A stretch of 64,000 nt of DNA. Source: Wenzhouxiangella sp. XN24. Its GTDB lineage: Bacteria > Pseudomonadota > Gammaproteobacteria > Steroidobacterales > XN24. Position 1 is the first letter of the stretch. Every line of letters starts with the position of its first letter. Location: contig NZ_JAAMFG010000034.1 in assembly GCF_011064545.1 (NCBI RefSeq), positions 558,001-622,000 of the forward strand. The letters run 5' to 3'. Under the pieces are notes generated by a model. That model saw only the letters and a program-made list of their open reading frames with translations. It was not told where the DNA came from and ran no database searches. Position numbers and translations under genes: made by a program. This document shows, one piece after another, positions 43,282-53,062 of this stretch.

Positions 43282-44078
43282 GGCGACACCAGCCAGCGCA
43301 GTCCGATGACGTAGACCGGCAGCGCGGCGAGGAGGCTGTCGATGCGATCGAGCACGCCGCCGTGGCCCGGAAAGACCTGGCCCGTATCCTTCAGGCCGAT
43401 GCTGCGCTTGAGCATGCTGATGCCGAGATCGCCGATCACGGAGACCGCCGCCACCGCCAGCGACAGCGCCGCGACGTGCGGCGCCGGGACGTCGAACCAC
43501 CAGGCCGCGCCCAGGCTGACCAGCGCCACGAAGGCCAGGCCACCGAACAGCCCTTCCCAGGTCTTGCCCGGACTGACCTGCACGGCCAGCTTGATGCGCC
43601 CGAAGCGGCGCCCGACGAAATAGGCCCCCACGTCGGCGGCCGCCACGACGACGAACAGGTAGAGAGCCCACCAGGCGCCGAAAGCGTCGGTCTTGAGAAC
43701 GTGGGCGAAAGTCAGCCAGGCCAGCGGCAGGATGACGAGCCCGGAGAGCGCCACGGCCGGGCGCGGAACAGCCACGGGGAAACGCGCCAGCAGCACGGCG
43801 GTTGCGACCCATACGAGCAGCTGGAGCCACAGGAACGGGGCCGGCATGTCGCCGGTGGGCGTCCACCACGCGAGCCAGCCGATCAGCAGCGCGGTCAGCA
43901 GGGTGTATGCCGCGCGGATCACGGGCCGCGCCGCCTGGGCGAGTCCGGCCCACTCCCAGGCCGCCACCAGCAACAGGAGGCCGAACAGCACGACACCGAC
44001 GTCTTCCGAGGCGAAAAACAGCACGGTGAGCAGCGCAATCACCAGCAACAGCGCCGTGATGATCCGCTCCTTCAGCAT
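43278..44078 (-). CDS. cdsA: Phosphatidate cytidylyltransferase
   Basis: About 266 residues with roughly seven to eight hydrophobic segments. The CdsA signature lies near the C-terminus (VSVIGDLGISMLKRSIGLKDTG, then PGHGGVLDRIDSL). It forms CDP-diacylglycerol for phospholipid synthesis at the inner membrane. The ATG giving MLKERIITALLL overlaps the uppS stop by 7 bases. Conserved frr-uppS-cdsA-dxr-rseP-bamA order. Confidence 0.96.
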   Translation of the reverse strand: MLKERIITALLLVIALLTVLFFASEDVGVVLFGLLLLVAAWEWAGLAQAARPVIRAAYTLLTALLIGWLAWWTPTGDMPAPFLWLQLLVWVATAVLLARFPVAVPRPAVALSGLVILPLAWLTFAHVLKTDAFGAWWALYLFVVVAAADVGAYFVGRRFGRIKLAVQVSPGKTWEGLFGGLAFVALVSLGAAWWFDVPAPHVAALSLAVAAVSVIGDLGISMLKRSIGLKDTGQVFPGHGGVLDRIDSLLAALPVYVIGLRWLVSP

Positions 44079-44818
44079 GCATCGTCCTCCAGGGCGTCCT
44101 CGAGCTGCTCGGATATCCGGCCGTAGCGCCGTTCCACGCCGCGGAAACGGTCGAGCGCCTTGTCCAGGTCCTGTTCGTCGAAGTCCGGCCACAGGCGATC
44201 CGTGAACCAGCATTCCGCGTAGGCCAGGTTCCAGAGCAGGAAATTGCTGATGCGGTGGTCGCCGCCCGTGCGGATCAGCAGGTCCGGGTCCGGTAACCCG
44301 GCGAGGGCGAGCCGATCCGCGAACATCGCGTCGTCGATCGCCTCCGGATCCAGCCGGCCGGTCGCCACCTCGCGGGCGAGCGCCCGCGTCGCCGCGACGA
44401 TGTCCCAGCGCCCGCCGTAGGCGAGCGCGATCACCAGCGTGAGCCGCGTGTTGTCCCGGGTGGTTTCTTCCGCCGCCGTCATCCGCGCCTGCAGCGTGTC
44501 CGACAAGCCGCTCCGGTCACCGATGAACATGAGCCGGACGCCGTTGCCGTGCAATTCGTCCACCTGGCGATCCAGCGCTTCGACGAACAGCCGCATCAGC
44601 GCACCCACCTCGCGGCTCGGCCGCCGCCAGTTCTCGCTGGAAAATGCGAACAGGGTGAGGACGCCGACGCCGCGTCGGGCGCAGGCCTCGACGATGCGGC
44701 GCGCCGTCTTGACGCCGGCGCGGTGCCCCGCCTGGCGAGGCAGGGTGCGCTGCTTCGCCCAGCGACCATTGCCGTCCATGATGACGGCGACGTGGGCAGG
44801 AATGTCTGGAACGTTCAC
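44072..44818 (-). CDS. uppS: Undecaprenyl diphosphate synthase
   Basis: 248 residues. Cis-prenyltransferase motifs: AVIMDGNGRWAKQ with the catalytic aspartate, LFAFSSENWRRP, and the late DLLIRTGGDHRISNFLLWNLAYAE with SNFLLW. It makes the C55 lipid carrier for peptidoglycan and O-antigen. It starts with GTG (NVPDIPAHVAVIM). It lies 25 bases after frr. Confidence 0.97.
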   Translation of the reverse strand: MNVPDIPAHVAVIMDGNGRWAKQRTLPRQAGHRAGVKTARRIVEACARRGVGVLTLFAFSSENWRRPSREVGALMRLFVEALDRQVDELHGNGVRLMFIGDRSGLSDTLQARMTAAEETTRDNTRLTLVIALAYGGRWDIVAATRALAREVATGRLDPEAIDDAMFADRLALAGLPDPDLLIRTGGDHRISNFLLWNLAYAECWFTDRLWPDFDEQDLDKALDRFRGVERRYGRISEQLEDALEDDAC

Positions 44819-44843
44819 CGGATGTGCGCCAGGCCCTGCGGGC

Positions 44844-45401
44844 TCAGACCTCCAGGAGTTCCTGTTCCTTCTCCTCGACGACCTTGTCCACGATCGCGAT
44901 GTGCTTGTCGGTCAACTGCTGGATCTCCTCGTGCGCGCGGCGATCGTCGTCCTCGCTGATCTCCTTCTCCTTGAGGAGTTCCTTGACCGTATGCAGGGCA
45001 TCGCGGCGGATGTTGCGGATCGCGACCTTGGCGTTCTCGCCCTCGTGGCGCACCACCTTGCCCATGTCGCGGCGCCGTTCTTCAGTCAGCGGCGGCAGCG
45101 GCACGCGGATGACGGTCCCCGCGGTGTTGGGGTTCAACCCGAGGTCCGAGGTCATGACCGCTTTCTCGACGGCCTGCACCATGGTGCGCTCCCAGGGCGT
45201 GATCGTCAGCGTGCGCGAATCCTCGACCCCGATGTTCGCCACCTGGCTAAGCGGCACGGGGCTCCCGTAGTACTCGACGGTGATGTGATCGAGCAGGCTC
45301 GTGTGGGCCCGGCCGGTGCGCAGTTTCTTGAGCTCGTTGCGCAAGGCGTCGATGCTCTTGACCATGCGTTCAGCGGCGTCTTTCTTGATGTCCTGCAACA
45401 T
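44844..45401 (-). CDS. frr: Ribosome recycling factor
   Basis: 185 residues, the invariant RRF length. Family marks: [48 protein letters not shown] and [15 protein letters not shown]. With EF-G it splits post-termination ribosomes. It follows pyrH by 12 bases; pyrH-frr coupling is nearly universal. Confidence 0.98.
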   Translation of the reverse strand: MLQDIKKDAAERMVKSIDALRNELKKLRTGRAHTSLLDHITVEYYGSPVPLSQVANIGVEDSRTLTITPWERTMVQAVEKAVMTSDLGLNPNTAGTVIRVPLPPLTEERRRDMGKVVRHEGENAKVAIRNIRRDALHTVKELLKEKEISEDDDRRAHEEIQQLTDKHIAIVDKVVEEKEQELLEV

Positions 45402-45413
45402 GCTGGTCCCCTC

Positions 45414-46154
45414 TCACGCGTCCGCGGCGGAGTCGGCAGCCCGGGTCACCAGGGTGCCGATATCCTCGCCGTTGATGATCTTGAGCAAATCGCCCTTGGT
45501 GTGGACGTTGAACACGCGCAACGGCAGGTCGTTGTCCCGACACATCACCACGGCGGTGGCGTCCATGACCCCGAGCCGGGCATCGAGCACCTGGTCGTAG
45601 GTGAGACGCGTGTAGCGCTCGGCATCCGGGAACTTCGCCGGATCCGCCGAGAACACGCCGTTGACCTTGGTCGCTTTCAGCAGCAGGTCCGCGTTCATCT
45701 CGATCGCCCGGAGGCTCGCCGCGGTGTCCGTGGTGAAGAAGGGGTTGCCCGTGCCGGCGGCGAGGATCACCACGCGGCTCTTCTCGAGGTGCCGGATCGC
45801 GCGGCGCCGGATGTAGTCCTCGCAGACCTCGTTGATCTTGATGGCCGACATCACCCGCGCATGCACGCCGAGCTTCTCGAGGGCGTCCTGCAGCGCCAGC
45901 GAGTTGATCACCGTGCCCAGCATGCCCATGTGGTCGCCGGTGACGCGGTCCATGCCGCCCTGCGCCAGCCCCGCGCCGCGGAAGATGTTGCCGCCGCCGA
46001 TCACGACCGCCACCTGGATCCCGAGTTCGCGCACGTCGCGCAACTCGCCGGCGATACGGTTGATCACTTCCGGATCGATGCCGTAGTCCACGCCCCCGAG
46101 GAGCGCCTCGCCGCTCAACTTGAGGAGGATTCGTTTCGGAATTTTCCGGGTCAT
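45414..46154 (-). CDS. pyrH: UMP kinase
   Basis: About 246 residues of the amino-acid kinase fold. Motifs: [49 protein letters not shown] and the late [20 protein letters not shown]. It phosphorylates UMP to UDP and is inhibited by UTP and activated by GTP in relatives. The ATG has a GGGGGG stretch close upstream. It is separated from tsf by a likely terminator, so it probably has its own promoter or is read through. Confidence 0.97.
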   Translation of the reverse strand: MTRKIPKRILLKLSGEALLGGVDYGIDPEVINRIAGELRDVRELGIQVAVVIGGGNIFRGAGLAQGGMDRVTGDHMGMLGTVINSLALQDALEKLGVHARVMSAIKINEVCEDYIRRRAIRHLEKSRVVILAAGTGNPFFTTDTAASLRAIEMNADLLLKATKVNGVFSADPAKFPDAERYTRLTYDQVLDARLGVMDATAVVMCRDNDLPLRVFNVHTKGDLLKIINGEDIGTLVTRAADSAADA

Positions 46155-46193
46155 CTCGCCCCCCGAGATCTGTGTCCTGGCAGAGCCTGCCGC

Positions 46194-46219
46194 AAAAAAG
46201 AACCCCGCTGTCCGCGGGG
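46194..46219 (-). terminator. Rho-independent terminator after tsf
   Basis: On the minus strand a GC stem (GCGGGG paired with CCCCGC, 46203-46208 with 46214-46219) with a 5-base loop is followed by a T-run (46194-46199). It lies in the 137-base gap between tsf and pyrH and would end, fully or partly, the rpsB-tsf transcript. Partial read-through into pyrH is common in relatives. Confidence 0.8.
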
Positions 46220-46291
46220 CCCCAAAGCTTACCTCATCTGCGGGCGCCGTGACCCATGGCCAGCGAGATAAAGCGTCGCAAGGGCCGCGGC

Positions 46292-47167
46292 TCAGCCGCC
46301 ACGCACCTGCGCCATCACTTCCTCGACGAAGTTGTCGGCCTTCTTCTCGATCCCTTCGCCGACCTCGAAGCGCACGAAGCCCGCGACGGTCGCGTCGTGG
46401 CTGGACAGCAGCTTGCCCACGGTCGTGTCCGGATCCTTGACGAAGGGCTGGCCGACCAGTGTGATCTCGGCAAGCTGCTTGCGCAGCCGCCCTTCCACCA
46501 TGCGGGCCACGATCTCGGCCGGCTTGCCCTCGCCTTTCGCCTGCTCGACGAGAATCTCGCGTTCCTTGTCCAGGAAGTCGCCGGGGATCTCGCTCTCGTC
46601 GATGTACTGCGGACGCGAGGCCGCGACATGCATCGCCAGGTCGCGGACCAGGGCCTCGTCGCCACCCTCGATGGCGACCAGCACGCCGATCCGCGTCCCG
46701 TGCAGGTAACTGCCGATCGTGCCGGTGGACTCCAGGATGGCGAAGCGGCGCACGCCGATGTTCTCGCCCAGCTTCGCGACCAGGCCGCGGCGCGTCTCCT
46801 CGACGGTGGAATCGCCGAGCGGCAGCGCCAGCAGCGCCTCCAGGTCCGCCGGGCGCTGCTCCAGCACCAGTTCGCCGACGGTATCCGCGAACCCCTTGAA
46901 GTCGTCCCCGCCCGCCACGAAGTCGGTTTCGCAGTTGATCTCGACCACGACACCGGTGTGCTGGTCGCTCGTCGTCTTGACGACCACCAGCCCCTCGGCG
47001 GCGATGCGGCCGGCCTTCTTGTCGGCCTTCGCGAGCCCCTGCTTGCGCATGTGCTCGATCGCGGCCTCGATGTCGCCGTCGGTCTCCACGAGCGCCCGCT
47101 TGCACTCCATCATGCCGGCGCCCGTGCGCTCGCGAAGTTCCTTGACCAGGCTTGCTGAAATACTCAT
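46292..47167 (-). CDS. tsf: Elongation factor Ts
   Basis: 291 residues. The N-terminal UBA-like domain ([21 protein letters not shown]) and the core motif [12 protein letters not shown] are diagnostic. EF-Ts exchanges GDP for GTP on EF-Tu. It follows rpsB by 15 bases and is followed by a terminator. Confidence 0.98.
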   Translation of the reverse strand: MSISASLVKELRERTGAGMMECKRALVETDGDIEAAIEHMRKQGLAKADKKAGRIAAEGLVVVKTTSDQHTGVVVEINCETDFVAGGDDFKGFADTVGELVLEQRPADLEALLALPLGDSTVEETRRGLVAKLGENIGVRRFAILESTGTIGSYLHGTRIGVLVAIEGGDEALVRDLAMHVAASRPQYIDESEIPGDFLDKEREILVEQAKGEGKPAEIVARMVEGRLRKQLAEITLVGQPFVKDPDTTVGKLLSSHDATVAGFVRFEVGEGIEKKADNFVEEVMAQVRGG

Positions 47168-47182
47168 ATCCGGATACCTCGC

Positions 47183-48079
47183 TTACTCTGCGGCGGGCTT
47201 GGGCGCTTCGTCGGCGGCCGGGGCCGCAGCGTCCTCGCCTGCCTGCTGGAGTTCGGCGCCCTCGGTCTCGGCGACCTGGGGACCCGCGGTGGGCGGCGCC
47301 GGCTTCGCGGCGGGCCGGGGAGCGCCGTCCTTGCGCGCGGGGGGGGCACGGTCGTCGACCTCGACGAAGTCGTCCTCGCCCTGCGGCACCTGCGGCACGG
47401 AGGCCTTGCCTTCCAGCACGGCGTCCGCGATGCCCGCGGTGTAGAGGCGGATCGCGCGCATGGCGTCGTCGTTACCCGGGATGACGTAGTCGATGCCTTC
47501 CGGCGAGCAGTTGGTATCGACGATCGCGACGATCGGGATGCCCAGCTTGATGGCTTCCAGCACGGCGATCCGCTCGTGCTCGATATCGACGATGAACAGC
47601 ACGTCGGGCAGCGAGCCCATGTTCTTGATGCCGCCCAGGCTGCGCTCGAGCTTTTCCATCTCGCGCTTCAGGCCGAGGACCTCTTTCTTGGTCAGGCTCT
47701 CGAAGGTGCCGTCCTCGGACATCTGCTCGAGCTCGAACAGGCGCTTGATCGACTGGCGCACCGTCTTGTAGTTCGTAAGCATGCCGCCGAGCCAGCGATA
47801 GCTGACGAAGGGCATGCCGCAACGCTCGGCTTCCTTCTGGATGGATTCGCGCGCGGAGCGCTTGGTGCCGACGAACAGCACGCTGCCGCCGTCGGTGGCG
47901 AGCTTGCGGACGAAGTCCTGCGCCTTGAGATAAAGCGGCAGGGTCTTCTCGAGGTTGATGATATGAATCTTGTTACGTTCGCCAAAGATGTAGGGTGACA
48001 TCTTCGGGTTCCAGAAACGGGTCTGGTGGCCGAAATGAACGCCGGCCTCCAGCATCTGGCGCATGGAGATAGAAGCCAT
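47183..48079 (-). CDS. rpsB: 30S ribosomal protein S2 with long acidic C-terminal tail
   Basis: 298 residues, about 55 longer than E. coli S2. The core is typical ([66 protein letters not shown]). The extra part is an Ala/Pro/Glu-rich tail that is probably disordered. S2 binds the 30S head-body junction with S1. AAGGAG precedes the ATG. The leader is about 118 bases long and could carry autogenous control, as known for E. coli rpsB-tsf. Confidence 0.97.
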   Translation of the reverse strand: MASISMRQMLEAGVHFGHQTRFWNPKMSPYIFGERNKIHIINLEKTLPLYLKAQDFVRKLATDGGSVLFVGTKRSARESIQKEAERCGMPFVSYRWLGGMLTNYKTVRQSIKRLFELEQMSEDGTFESLTKKEVLGLKREMEKLERSLGGIKNMGSLPDVLFIVDIEHERIAVLEAIKLGIPIVAIVDTNCSPEGIDYVIPGNDDAMRAIRLYTAGIADAVLEGKASVPQVPQGEDDFVEVDDRAPPARKDGAPRPAAKPAPPTAGPQVAETEGAELQQAGEDAAAPAADEAPKPAAE

Positions 48080-48204
48080 GTTGTACTCCTTCGGGTTGAG
48101 CCTCCACGCACCCCACCCGGCAACCCGCTTTCCCGAGGAAAAGAAGGCACCCAGCCGGGCGTGACGGTGCGTGTGTGGGATTTAATTGCGATTAAGGCGC
48201 GCGC
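48080..48204 (-). other. rpsB 5' leader region
   Basis: From the predicted start site near 48198 the rpsB transcript has an untranslated leader of about 118 bases. It contains a CCCGGC / GCCGGG pair that could form a stem and ends in a clear AAGGAG ribosome site. In E. coli S2 represses its own mRNA through the leader; whether this leader folds likewise cannot be told by eye. Confidence 0.4.
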
Positions 48205-48233
48205 TTTATACCATAGGCCGCCGCTCCGGACAA
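48205..48233 (-). promoter_or_regulatory. Predicted sigma-70 promoter of rpsB-tsf
   Basis: On the minus strand TTGTCC (48228-48233) and TATAAA (48205-48210) are separated by exactly 17 bases. The bases after the -10 are GCGCGCGCC, a GC-rich discriminator of the kind associated with ppGpp/DksA repression of ribosomal promoters. It lies in the divergent rpsB-map gap. Confidence 0.7.
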
Positions 48234-48355
48234 TCTCCCCGGAGGCGCCGGGGCCACATAAGTGGTTGAACCGGGATGAAGTTCTCCCCCACGAACAGCA
48301 CAATGCCAACGCGGGCGAATATCGAGAGGCCGCGGCTCGGGAGGCCGCAGACACC

Positions 48356-49126
48356 ATGCCGGTAACGATCAAGAAAACGGCTGCGGAACGAGACGGCATG
48401 CGGGAAGCCGGGCGCCTTGCGGCGCAGGTCCTCGACATGATCGGCGAGCATGTCCAGCCAGGGGTTTCGACCGAGGAGCTGGACTCGATCTGTCACCGCT
48501 ACATCACCAAGACCCTGGAGGCTGTCCCCGCGCCGCTGAACTACCGCGGTTTCCCCAAGTCGATCTGCACCTCGGTCAACCACGTCGTGTGCCACGGCAT
48601 CCCCGGCGAGCGCAAGCTGAAGAAAGGCGACATCGTCAACATCGACATCACGGTGATCAAGGACGGCTGGCACGGGGACACCAGCCGGATGTTCTACGTG
48701 GGCGAGCCGACGGTCATCGGGCGGCGGGTCAGCGAGGTGGCGCACGAGGCAATGCGCATCGGCATCGACATGGTCGCGCCCGGCGTGCGGCTCGGCGACA
48801 TCGGCCATGCGATCCAGGCCTGGGTCGAGGCGCAGAACTGCGCGGTCGTGCGGGAGTACTGCGGGCACGGCATCGGCCGGGAATTCCATGAAGACCCCCA
48901 GGTGCTGCACTACGGCAAGCCGGGCACCGGCCTCGAGCTGCTGCCCGGCATGACCTTCACCATCGAGCCCATGGTCAATGCCGGCAAGCGCCAGGTGCGC
49001 CTGTTGCCCGACAACTGGACGGTCGTGACCAAGGACCATTCGTTGTCCGCCCAGTGGGAACACACCATCCTGGTCACCGAGGACGGCCACGAGGTGCTCA
49101 CGCTGGGCGCTTCGGGGCAGGTTTGA
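48356..49126 (+). CDS. map: Methionine aminopeptidase, type I
   Basis: About 256 residues. The metal ligands are visible in VNIDITVIKDGWHGDTSRMF (two aspartates), GHGIGREFHE (histidine), TIEPMVN and WEHTILVT (glutamates). It removes initiator methionine co-translationally. The ATG giving MPVTIKKTAAERDGMREAG fits the family; the frame upstream lies in the rpsB leader region. Divergent from rpsB, as is common. Its stop overlaps the glnD TTG start. Confidence 0.97.
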   Translation: MPVTIKKTAAERDGMREAGRLAAQVLDMIGEHVQPGVSTEELDSICHRYITKTLEAVPAPLNYRGFPKSICTSVNHVVCHGIPGERKLKKGDIVNIDITVIKDGWHGDTSRMFYVGEPTVIGRRVSEVAHEAMRIGIDMVAPGVRLGDIGHAIQAWVEAQNCAVVREYCGHGIGREFHEDPQVLHYGKPGTGLELLPGMTFTIEPMVNAGKRQVRLLPDNWTVVTKDHSLSAQWEHTILVTEDGHEVLTLGASGQV

Positions 49127-51804
49127 GCGCCTCCGTGGACGGCAGCGAACAAGTCGCCGCGGCGGACCGGCCGGACCTGCCGGCCGAAGACGGCGCGCCC
49201 GGGCCGGACACCGTGCGCCAGTTCCGCAGCGTCCTCGACGGCGGCGATGCGGAGTTGCGCCAGCGCTTCACGGCCGACGAGCCGGTCGAGCACCTGGTAC
49301 GCGAGCGGGCGAGGCTCATCGACATCGTCCTGGTGCGCGCCTGGCGCCTGCACCTCGGCGAGGTCGCAAACCAGCTCGCCCTCGTCGCGGTGGGCGGCTA
49401 CGGCCGCGGCGAACTGCACCCCTGTTCGGACATCGACATCATGGTGATCGTGCCGGACGGCGACACCGCGGCCTGGCGCGACCGGGTGTCGGGTTTCCTG
49501 ACCTTTCTCTGGGACATCGGCCTCGAGGTCGGCCACAGCGTGCGCTCGATCGCCGACTGCGCGCGCGAGGCGGAAGCCGACGTCACGGTCGTCACCACGC
49601 TGATGGAGTCCCGCCTGCTGGACGGGACCGCGGGCCTGTTCGAAGCCATGCAGGACGTCACGGCGCCCGACAAGCTGTGGCCGCCCCAGGCCTTTTTCAC
49701 GGCGAAGTGCGCCGAGCAGACCGCCCGCCATCATCGCTACCACGACACGGCGCACAACCTCGAACCGAACATCAAGGGCAGCCCGGGGGGACTGCGCGAC
49801 ATCCAGGTCGTCTGCTGGCTCGCGCGCCGCCACCTCGGCATCGGCAGCCTTCACCAGCTGGCGCAACACGGGTTCCTGACCGACTACGAGTATCGCCGCC
49901 TGCTCGCGGGGCAGAATTTCCTGTGGCGCATCCGCTGGGCGCTGCACACCGTGACGGGCCGGCGCGAGGACCGCCTCCTGTTCGACCACCAGGTGAAGCT
50001 CGCGCAGATGTTCGGCTACGAGGACGCCAGCTTCACCCTCGCGGTCGAACAGTTCATGCAGAAGTACTACCGCACGGTGCAGGAACTGGCGCGGCTCAAC
50101 GAAATGCTGCTGCAGCTTTTCGAGGAAGCCATCCTGCTCGACCCGGCGGCGCCCCCGCGCCCGCTGAACGCGCGCTTCCAGGTACGCAACGATTTCCTCG
50201 AAGCCACCGACGAAGAAGTCTTCGAGCGCACGCCCGCGGCGCTGCTGGAAATCTTCCTGTTGCTGCAGCAGGAACCGGGCCTCAAGGGCGTCAGCGCCGG
50301 CACCATCCGCCGCGTGCGACGCGCATTGCCGCTGATCGACGAAGAGTTCCGGCAGAACCCGCGACACCATCGGTTGTTCATGGACATCATCCGCGCGCCG
50401 GAGGGCGTCACGCACGAGCTCAGGCGCATGAATCGCTACGGGGTGCTCGGCCGCTACATCCCCGCCTTCGGGCGCGTCACCGGGCGCATGCAGTTCGACC
50501 TGTTCCACGCGTACACGGTGGATGCGCACACGCTGTTCGTCGTCTCGAACCTGCGGCGCTTCGCGCTGGCGCGTTTCGACCACGAAATGCCGATGTGCAG
50601 CCGCATCATGCAGTCGCTGCCGAAGCAGGAACTGGCCTACCTGGCCGGACTGTTTCACGACATCGCCAAGGGGCGCGGCGGCGACCACTCGGAGCTCGGC
50701 GCAGTGGACGCCGAAGCGTTCTGTCTCGAACACGGCCTTTCGCCCTACGATGCGCGGCTCGTGGCCTGGCTGGTGCGCAACCATCTCGTGTTCTCCATCA
50801 CCGCGCAGAAAAAAGACATCCACGATCCCGCGGTGGTCGCAGAGTTCGCCCGCCGGGTCGGCGACGAGGCGCATCTCGATTACCTGTACGTGCTGACCGT
50901 GGCGGATGTTCGCGGCACCAGCCCGAAACTCTGGAACGCGTGGAAGGCCTCGCTGTTCGAAGAGTTCTACGACAGCGTCAAGCGCGCCCTGCGGGCGGGA
51001 CTGGAGTCGCCGATCGATTCCGAACAGCTGATCGCGGAAACCCAGGCCGAGGCGCTGGCCCTGCTCGCCGCCCGCGGGATCCGCGAGGCGCGCGCCCGGG
51101 AAGTCTGGGGCGGATTCGCCGGCGAGTATTTCCTGCGCCATACGCCGGAGGAGATCGCCTGGCACATCCGCGTGCTGGCGGGACTCGAGGACCGGGGCGA
51201 GCAATCCGCGGTCTCCGTCGAGGAGCAGACGGGACGCGGCGGCACCGCCATCATGGTCTGCACGATGACCGGCCAGCACAGCTTCGCGCGCGCCACGGGG
51301 GCGCTGGACGAGCTCGGCCTGAACATTCTCGATGCGCGCGTCGTGCCGGTGGGCGACGGCCGCAACGTCCACACCTACGTGGTGCTGGAGAACGACGGCT
51401 CGCCGATCGGCGACGCGGAACGGCTGCAGCAGATCGAGGCCGCCGTGCGCAAGGCCACGCTGGAGCACGGCGGGGGAATGCCGACCGTGCAGCGCCAGCC
51501 GCCCCGCCAGGTGCGGCTCTTCTCGACCCCCACCCGGATCGCCTTTTCCGAGGACCTCGACGGCCGGCGCACGGTGATGGAGCTGGTCGCCGCCGACCGG
51601 CCGGGGCTGCTGTGCGAAGTCGGCAAGGCCTTCGTGGAAATCAACGCGTCCCTGCGCGCAGCGAAGATCATGACCATCGGCGAGCGCGCCGAAGACGTGT
51701 TTTACATCACGACGCTGGAAGGCGACACGCTGGACGCCGGGCAGCGCGAGGCGCTGGGACACCAGCTCAGGGCGCGGCTGGACGAGGCGGCCGCGACACG
51801 TTGA
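49123..51804 (+). CDS. glnD: Bifunctional uridylyltransferase/uridylyl-removing enzyme GlnD
   Basis: About 893 residues, the E. coli length. The nucleotidyltransferase domain has VAVGGYGRGELHPCSDIDIM near residue 90. The HD domain has LAGLFHDIAKGRGGDHS near residue 510. Two C-terminal ACT domains (from AIMVCTMTGQHSFARATG and VMELVAADRPGLLCEVGKAF) sense glutamine. GlnD uridylylates PII proteins when nitrogen is low and deuridylylates them when glutamine is high. The TTG start overlaps the map stop (TTGA) and has GGGG about six bases upstream. Confidence 0.97.
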   Translation: MSASVDGSEQVAAADRPDLPAEDGAPGPDTVRQFRSVLDGGDAELRQRFTADEPVEHLVRERARLIDIVLVRAWRLHLGEVANQLALVAVGGYGRGELHPCSDIDIMVIVPDGDTAAWRDRVSGFLTFLWDIGLEVGHSVRSIADCAREAEADVTVVTTLMESRLLDGTAGLFEAMQDVTAPDKLWPPQAFFTAKCAEQTARHHRYHDTAHNLEPNIKGSPGGLRDIQVVCWLARRHLGIGSLHQLAQHGFLTDYEYRRLLAGQNFLWRIRWALHTVTGRREDRLLFDHQVKLAQMFGYEDASFTLAVEQFMQKYYRTVQELARLNEMLLQLFEEAILLDPAAPPRPLNARFQVRNDFLEATDEEVFERTPAALLEIFLLLQQEPGLKGVSAGTIRRVRRALPLIDEEFRQNPRHHRLFMDIIRAPEGVTHELRRMNRYGVLGRYIPAFGRVTGRMQFDLFHAYTVDAHTLFVVSNLRRFALARFDHEMPMCSRIMQSLPKQELAYLAGLFHDIAKGRGGDHSELGAVDAEAFCLEHGLSPYDARLVAWLVRNHLVFSITAQKKDIHDPAVVAEFARRVGDEAHLDYLYVLTVADVRGTSPKLWNAWKASLFEEFYDSVKRALRAGLESPIDSEQLIAETQAEALALLAARGIREARAREVWGGFAGEYFLRHTPEEIAWHIRVLAGLEDRGEQSAVSVEEQTGRGGTAIMVCTMTGQHSFARATGALDELGLNILDARVVPVGDGRNVHTYVVLENDGSPIGDAERLQQIEAAVRKATLEHGGGMPTVQRQPPRQVRLFSTPTRIAFSEDLDGRRTVMELVAADRPGLLCEVGKAFVEINASLRAAKIMTIGERAEDVFYITTLEGDTLDAGQREALGHQLRARLDEAAATR

Positions 51805-51835
51805 AGACCCCGCAGCACGACAGGCAGGCAAACGC

Positions 51836-53044
51836 ATGAATCCGCTGCTCGACAGGCTTCATCCCTATCCTTTCGAGCGGCTCGCCGCACTCACGGACGG
51901 CGTCGCGCCGCCCCCGGACCGGCCGCACATCGCGCTGTCCATCGGCGAACCCCGGCATGCGCCCCCGGCGTTCATCGGCGCCGCCTTGAGCGCGGCGCTC
52001 GACCGTCTCGCCGTGTATCCCAAGGCCGCGGGGCTGCCCGAGCTGCGCGCGGCCTGCGCCGCCTGGCTGGAGCGCCGCTACGCCCTGCCGGCCGACGCCG
52101 TCGATCCCGCCACCATGGTGATCCCCGTCAACGGCACGCGCGAAGGCCTTTTCTCTTTCGTCCAGGCGGTGCTCGATCCCGCAGCGGGCGGCCTCGTGCT
52201 GATGCCGAACCCCTTCTACCAGATCTACGAGGGCGCTGCGCTGCTCGGCGGGGCGACGCCCTGCTACCTCGACACGACGGCGTCGACCGGCTTCCTGCCG
52301 GACCTGGACGCGGTTTCCGAGGAGACCTGGGAGCAATGCCGCATCCTGTTCATCTGCAGTCCCGGCAATCCCACCGGCGCGGTCATGGACGAGGCCTACC
52401 TGCTGCGTGTGCTCGAGCTGGCGGAACGCTACGACTTCGTCGTCGCCGCGGACGAGTGTTACGCGGACATCTATCTCGACGAAGGCGCGCCGCCCCCCGG
52501 ACTGCTCGGCGCCTGCCTGCGCGCCGGCAACACGAGTTTCACGCGCTGCGCCGTGTTCCACAGCCTGTCGAAGCGCTCCAGCGTTCCCGGGCTGCGCTCC
52601 GGCTTCGTCGCCGGCGACCCGGCGATCATGGAGCGCTTCAGGCTGTACCGCACTTACCACGGCTGCGCCGTGCCGGAGATGGTGCAGTTGGCCAGCGTCC
52701 CGGCCTGGGCCGACGACGCCCATGCCCGGAGCAACCGGCAGCTTTACCAGCAGAAGTTCGATGCCGTCGTGCCGATTCTCGCCGCAGTCATGCCCGTCGA
52801 GCGGCCTGCGGCGGCCTTCTATCTGTGGCTGGCCGTCCCCGGCGACGACGAGGCCTGGACGCGCGACCTGTACGCTGCGGAGAATGTCACGGTCCTGCCC
52901 GGCCGCTACCTGTCGCGCGACCACGCCGGCGGCAATCCCGGGCACGGCCGGGTGCGCATCTCGCTGGTCGCCGAACCGGAGACCTGCATCGAAGCGGCGC
53001 AACGCATCGCGCGCTTCGCGTCCGCACGCCACCCAACCGCCTGA
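51836..53044 (+). CDS. dapC: Succinyldiaminopimelate aminotransferase
   Basis: 402 residues, a class I/II PLP aminotransferase. Motifs: YPFERLAALTDGV, SIGEPRHAPP, CSPGNPTGAVMD, VAADECYADIYLDE and the PLP-lysine segment FHSLSKRSSVPGLRSGFV. It makes N-succinyl-LL-2,6-diaminopimelate for lysine and peptidoglycan synthesis. It lies 31 bases after glnD and 18 before dapD; the glnD-dapC-dapD order is seen in several gammaproteobacteria. Confidence 0.95.
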   Translation: MNPLLDRLHPYPFERLAALTDGVAPPPDRPHIALSIGEPRHAPPAFIGAALSAALDRLAVYPKAAGLPELRAACAAWLERRYALPADAVDPATMVIPVNGTREGLFSFVQAVLDPAAGGLVLMPNPFYQIYEGAALLGGATPCYLDTTASTGFLPDLDAVSEETWEQCRILFICSPGNPTGAVMDEAYLLRVLELAERYDFVVAADECYADIYLDEGAPPPGLLGACLRAGNTSFTRCAVFHSLSKRSSVPGLRSGFVAGDPAIMERFRLYRTYHGCAVPEMVQLASVPAWADDAHARSNRQLYQQKFDAVVPILAAVMPVERPAAAFYLWLAVPGDDEAWTRDLYAAENVTVLPGRYLSRDHAGGNPGHGRVRISLVAEPETCIEAAQRIARFASARHPTA

Positions 53045-53062
53045 GATCGATCGGAGAAGCTC

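Noticed and set aside
40525-43314. Long plus-strand frame opposite bamA, rseP and dxr
   Set aside because: It spans several real minus-strand genes with complete motif sets and itself shows no family or codon signal.
48910-51837. Long minus-strand frame opposite glnD
   Set aside because: GlnD on the plus strand has all catalytic and ACT motifs; the opposite frame is low-information antisense.
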